Part shown: positions 62,774-64,000 of the stretch, one piece after another | Layout: each line of letters opens with the position of its first letter | Position numbering within the stretch: position 1 is the stretch's first letter | Assembly (NCBI RefSeq): GCF_021531895.1 | Contig: NZ_JAFBIX010000014.1 | Span: 1-64,000, forward strand | Direction: 5' to 3' | DNA from: Faecalicatena contorta | GTDB lineage: Bacteria; Bacillota; Clostridia; Lachnospirales; Lachnospiraceae | DNA: 64,000 bases | Position numbers and translations under genes: made by a program | The notes under the pieces: model-generated | What the model saw: only the letters and a program-made list of their open reading frames with translations | What the model was told of the DNA's origin: nothing | Databases searched by the model: none

Positions 62774-62878
62774 ATGATGAAAGGATATTACACAGATAAT
62801 GGTTATATGGGTTACATCAATGGAAGCTACAGATTATTTGCAGATGAATCTGATTACAGAGAGTACCTAGAAGACTAA
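62774..62878 (+). CDS. 34-residue Tyr-rich small protein
   Basis: ATG 62774 (or 62777) with GAGGT at 62763-62767. The peptide begins MMKGYYTDNGYMGYING and ends DYREYLED, rich in Tyr and Asp. I recall similar tiny proteins next to ICE genes in Lachnospiraceae, but cannot name a family. Codon use matches the neighbours. Confidence 0.55.
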   Translation: MMKGYYTDNGYMGYINGSYRLFADESDYREYLED

Positions 62879-62938
62879 GTCGCCGCCTAAGCGACCACAT
62901 GAAAAAACAAAAGTTATAAGATAAAACCAGGAGGAAGT

Positions 62939-63187
62939 ATGATGTTTGGATTTGACAAGATGTTTGATTTCAATGGTGATGGAAAACTGGATAACTGGGA
63001 ACGAGCAACACAGTTCCAATTTATGGATGAGATGTTAAGCGAAGACAGTCGCTCTTCTGACTATGACGAAAGTGATGTTTTCGGTGACGCAGGTCTTGAT
63101 TATGATGAACTGGAAATGATGGATCCGGAAGAAAGAAGAGAAGCTCTGGAAGACGCAGGACTAGATCCGGATGAATATGATTTTTAA
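62939..63187 (+). CDS. Small acidic EF-hand protein
   Basis: 82 residues. DFNGDGKLDNWE (about 11-22) is an EF-hand calcium-binding loop; the remainder is strongly acidic. Preceded by CAGGAGGAA. No signal peptide, so it acts inside the cell. Widespread in Lachnospiraceae but without known function. Confidence 0.7.
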   Translation: MMFGFDKMFDFNGDGKLDNWERATQFQFMDEMLSEDSRSSDYDESDVFGDAGLDYDELEMMDPEERREALEDAGLDPDEYDF

Positions 63188-63201
63188 AGGGGGAAAATAC
63201 G

Positions 63202-63546
63202 ATGGCAAAGATTTATTTTACATTGACAGGAACCAAATATTACTACGGTAAAGAATTTCTAAAGCCAGGAATAACTTTACAGCTAAAGAAAGAGCCGAAC
63301 AACAAATATGATAAAGAAGCAATCGTTGTCAGGATGGAAGGCCTTGGTGACATTGGTCATGTAGCAAATAGTACTCATACCGTAATCGGTGAAAGCATGA
63401 GTGCCGGGAGAATTTATGACAAGATCGGTGACACTGCCAAGGCAAAGGTTGTGATGGTAACAGAGCATGGAACTATCTGCAAGCTTTGTAAGAAAAGTAT
63501 GGTAGATCATAAGAGAAAGAACGTTGAGGAAGATGTTAGTGAATAA
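63202..63546 (+). CDS. HIRAN domain protein
   Basis: 114 residues covering almost only a HIRAN domain (GTKYYYGKEFLKPGITLQL, EPNNKYDKEAIVV, GDIGHVANST). HIRAN domains bind DNA ends or damaged DNA when fused to helicases. Here it stands alone, with a CKLCKK cysteine pair near the C-terminus. AAAGGGGG precedes the ATG. Confidence 0.8.
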   Translation: MAKIYFTLTGTKYYYGKEFLKPGITLQLKKEPNNKYDKEAIVVRMEGLGDIGHVANSTHTVIGESMSAGRIYDKIGDTAKAKVVMVTEHGTICKLCKKSMVDHKRKNVEEDVSE

Positions 63547-63575
63547 AACTATTCAGATAGGAAAGAAGGGTTAGA

Positions 63576-64000
63576 ATGAAGAAAACAGATTTCTTTTTAA
63601 AAGATGGAGTTTTTGTTCAGAATGATAAATATATTCTGAAAGCTTTATGTGAGGAAGATAAAGCTAATTATTTGAAACTATATCAAGAGAATTCTATTGT
63701 TGCAAAAGCTTCCTCGAAGATGAGTAATGTGGATTATGAAGAATTTGCTGAGTATGTCTGGGAGAAACTTCCTGAAGATGATGCAATTTATATATCTGTA
63801 TTTTTAAAAACAGATAATTCGTATGTTGGGAATATTACTATGCAAAATCTGTCTTCAGAAACGCCTGAAATTGGAATGGATGTATTATTGAAATATCGTA
63901 GAAATGGAATTGCTTATGAAACTATTCCGATGTTTGCGAAAAGAGTATTAGAGCTCAGAGCAGTAGAATATTTCATGGTGAGAATTTACTCAGATAATGA
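63576..64000 (+). CDS. GNAT-family acetyltransferase (partial)
   Basis: The frame is open from ATG 63576 (GAAAGAAGGG upstream) to the window edge, at least 141 residues. YVGNITMQNLSSETPEIGMDVLL and KYRRNGIAYETIPMFAKRVLE match GNAT acyl-CoA-binding core (R/Q-x-x-G-x-A region). Substrate unknown. The C-terminus is outside the window. Confidence 0.75.
   Translation, partial: MKKTDFFLKDGVFVQNDKYILKALCEEDKANYLKLYQENSIVAKASSKMSNVDYEEFAEYVWEKLPEDDAIYISVFLKTDNSYVGNITMQNLSSETPEIGMDVLLKYRRNGIAYETIPMFAKRVLELRAVEYFMVRIYSDN

Overview
The window looks like a chromosome segment from a low-GC gut Firmicute of the Lachnospiraceae type. The left 2.9 kb carries the end of a chromosomal parB, a DUF4446 gene, serS and a DUF3881 gene, an order I associate with origin-proximal Lachnospiraceae DNA. 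Next comes a tRNA-Arg(CCU) locus (3055-3781) with three broken tRNA-like copies and one intact gene. From there to the right edge the DNA is one large integrative and conjugative element (ICE) of the Tn1549/CTn style. Its integrase, its own relaxase and its right end are not in the window.

ICE layout: repeats, a parB-parA-parB operon, two RepA-type initiator genes and small genes (3.8-9.1 kb); cargo (9.3-10.8 kb); an Lsa-like ABC-F gene behind a two-peptide leader (18.9-20.7 kb, minus strand); an XRE repressor / ImmA protease / Y-family polymerase / YolD module with five operator-like repeats (20.8-23.9 kb); a sigma-region-4-like regulator (24.8 kb); a 1763-residue thioester/Cna-B surface adhesin (26-31.3 kb); and a type IV conjugation block: antirepressor, PcfB, VirD4 (split), Maff2, VirB6/TrbL, PrgI, VirB4, class B sortase, CD1108-type NlpC/P60 hydrolase, DUF4315, CD1107-type protein, topoisomerase III, DUF5688, ArdC-type antirestriction protein, TTRAP and a DUF4316-type protein. 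Small EF-hand, HIRAN and GNAT genes follow.

Two serine-recombinase elements are nested inside the ICE, each splitting a gene. Element 1 (about 10826-18297, minus strand) splits a yaiI/yqxD-family (DUF188) gene. It carries a TnpX-like recombinase, tnpW, a truncated relaxase, tet(40), tet(O) and tnpV. Element 2 (about 33980-46881, plus strand) splits virD4 between the Walker A and Walker B halves. It carries another large serine recombinase, tnpV, a nucleoside phosphorylase, an ANT(6) aminoglycoside nucleotidyltransferase, an RlmA-type rRNA methyltransferase behind an MRLR-type leader peptide, a MobV-like relaxase, a CHC2 zinc-finger protein, a VapE-like helicase and tnpW; an IS110 copy has landed in it.

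The resistance and stress genes share translation-linked control: tet(O), the ABC-F gene and the rRNA methyltransferase each sit behind a short leader ORF with nearby hairpins. The points most worth following are the macrolide-type leader in front of the RlmA-like gene, the split coupling protein as a possible reversible block on transfer, the tRNA-Arg relic array, and two families of repeated non-coding elements near 24.5-25.7, 34.3 and 56.2 kb.
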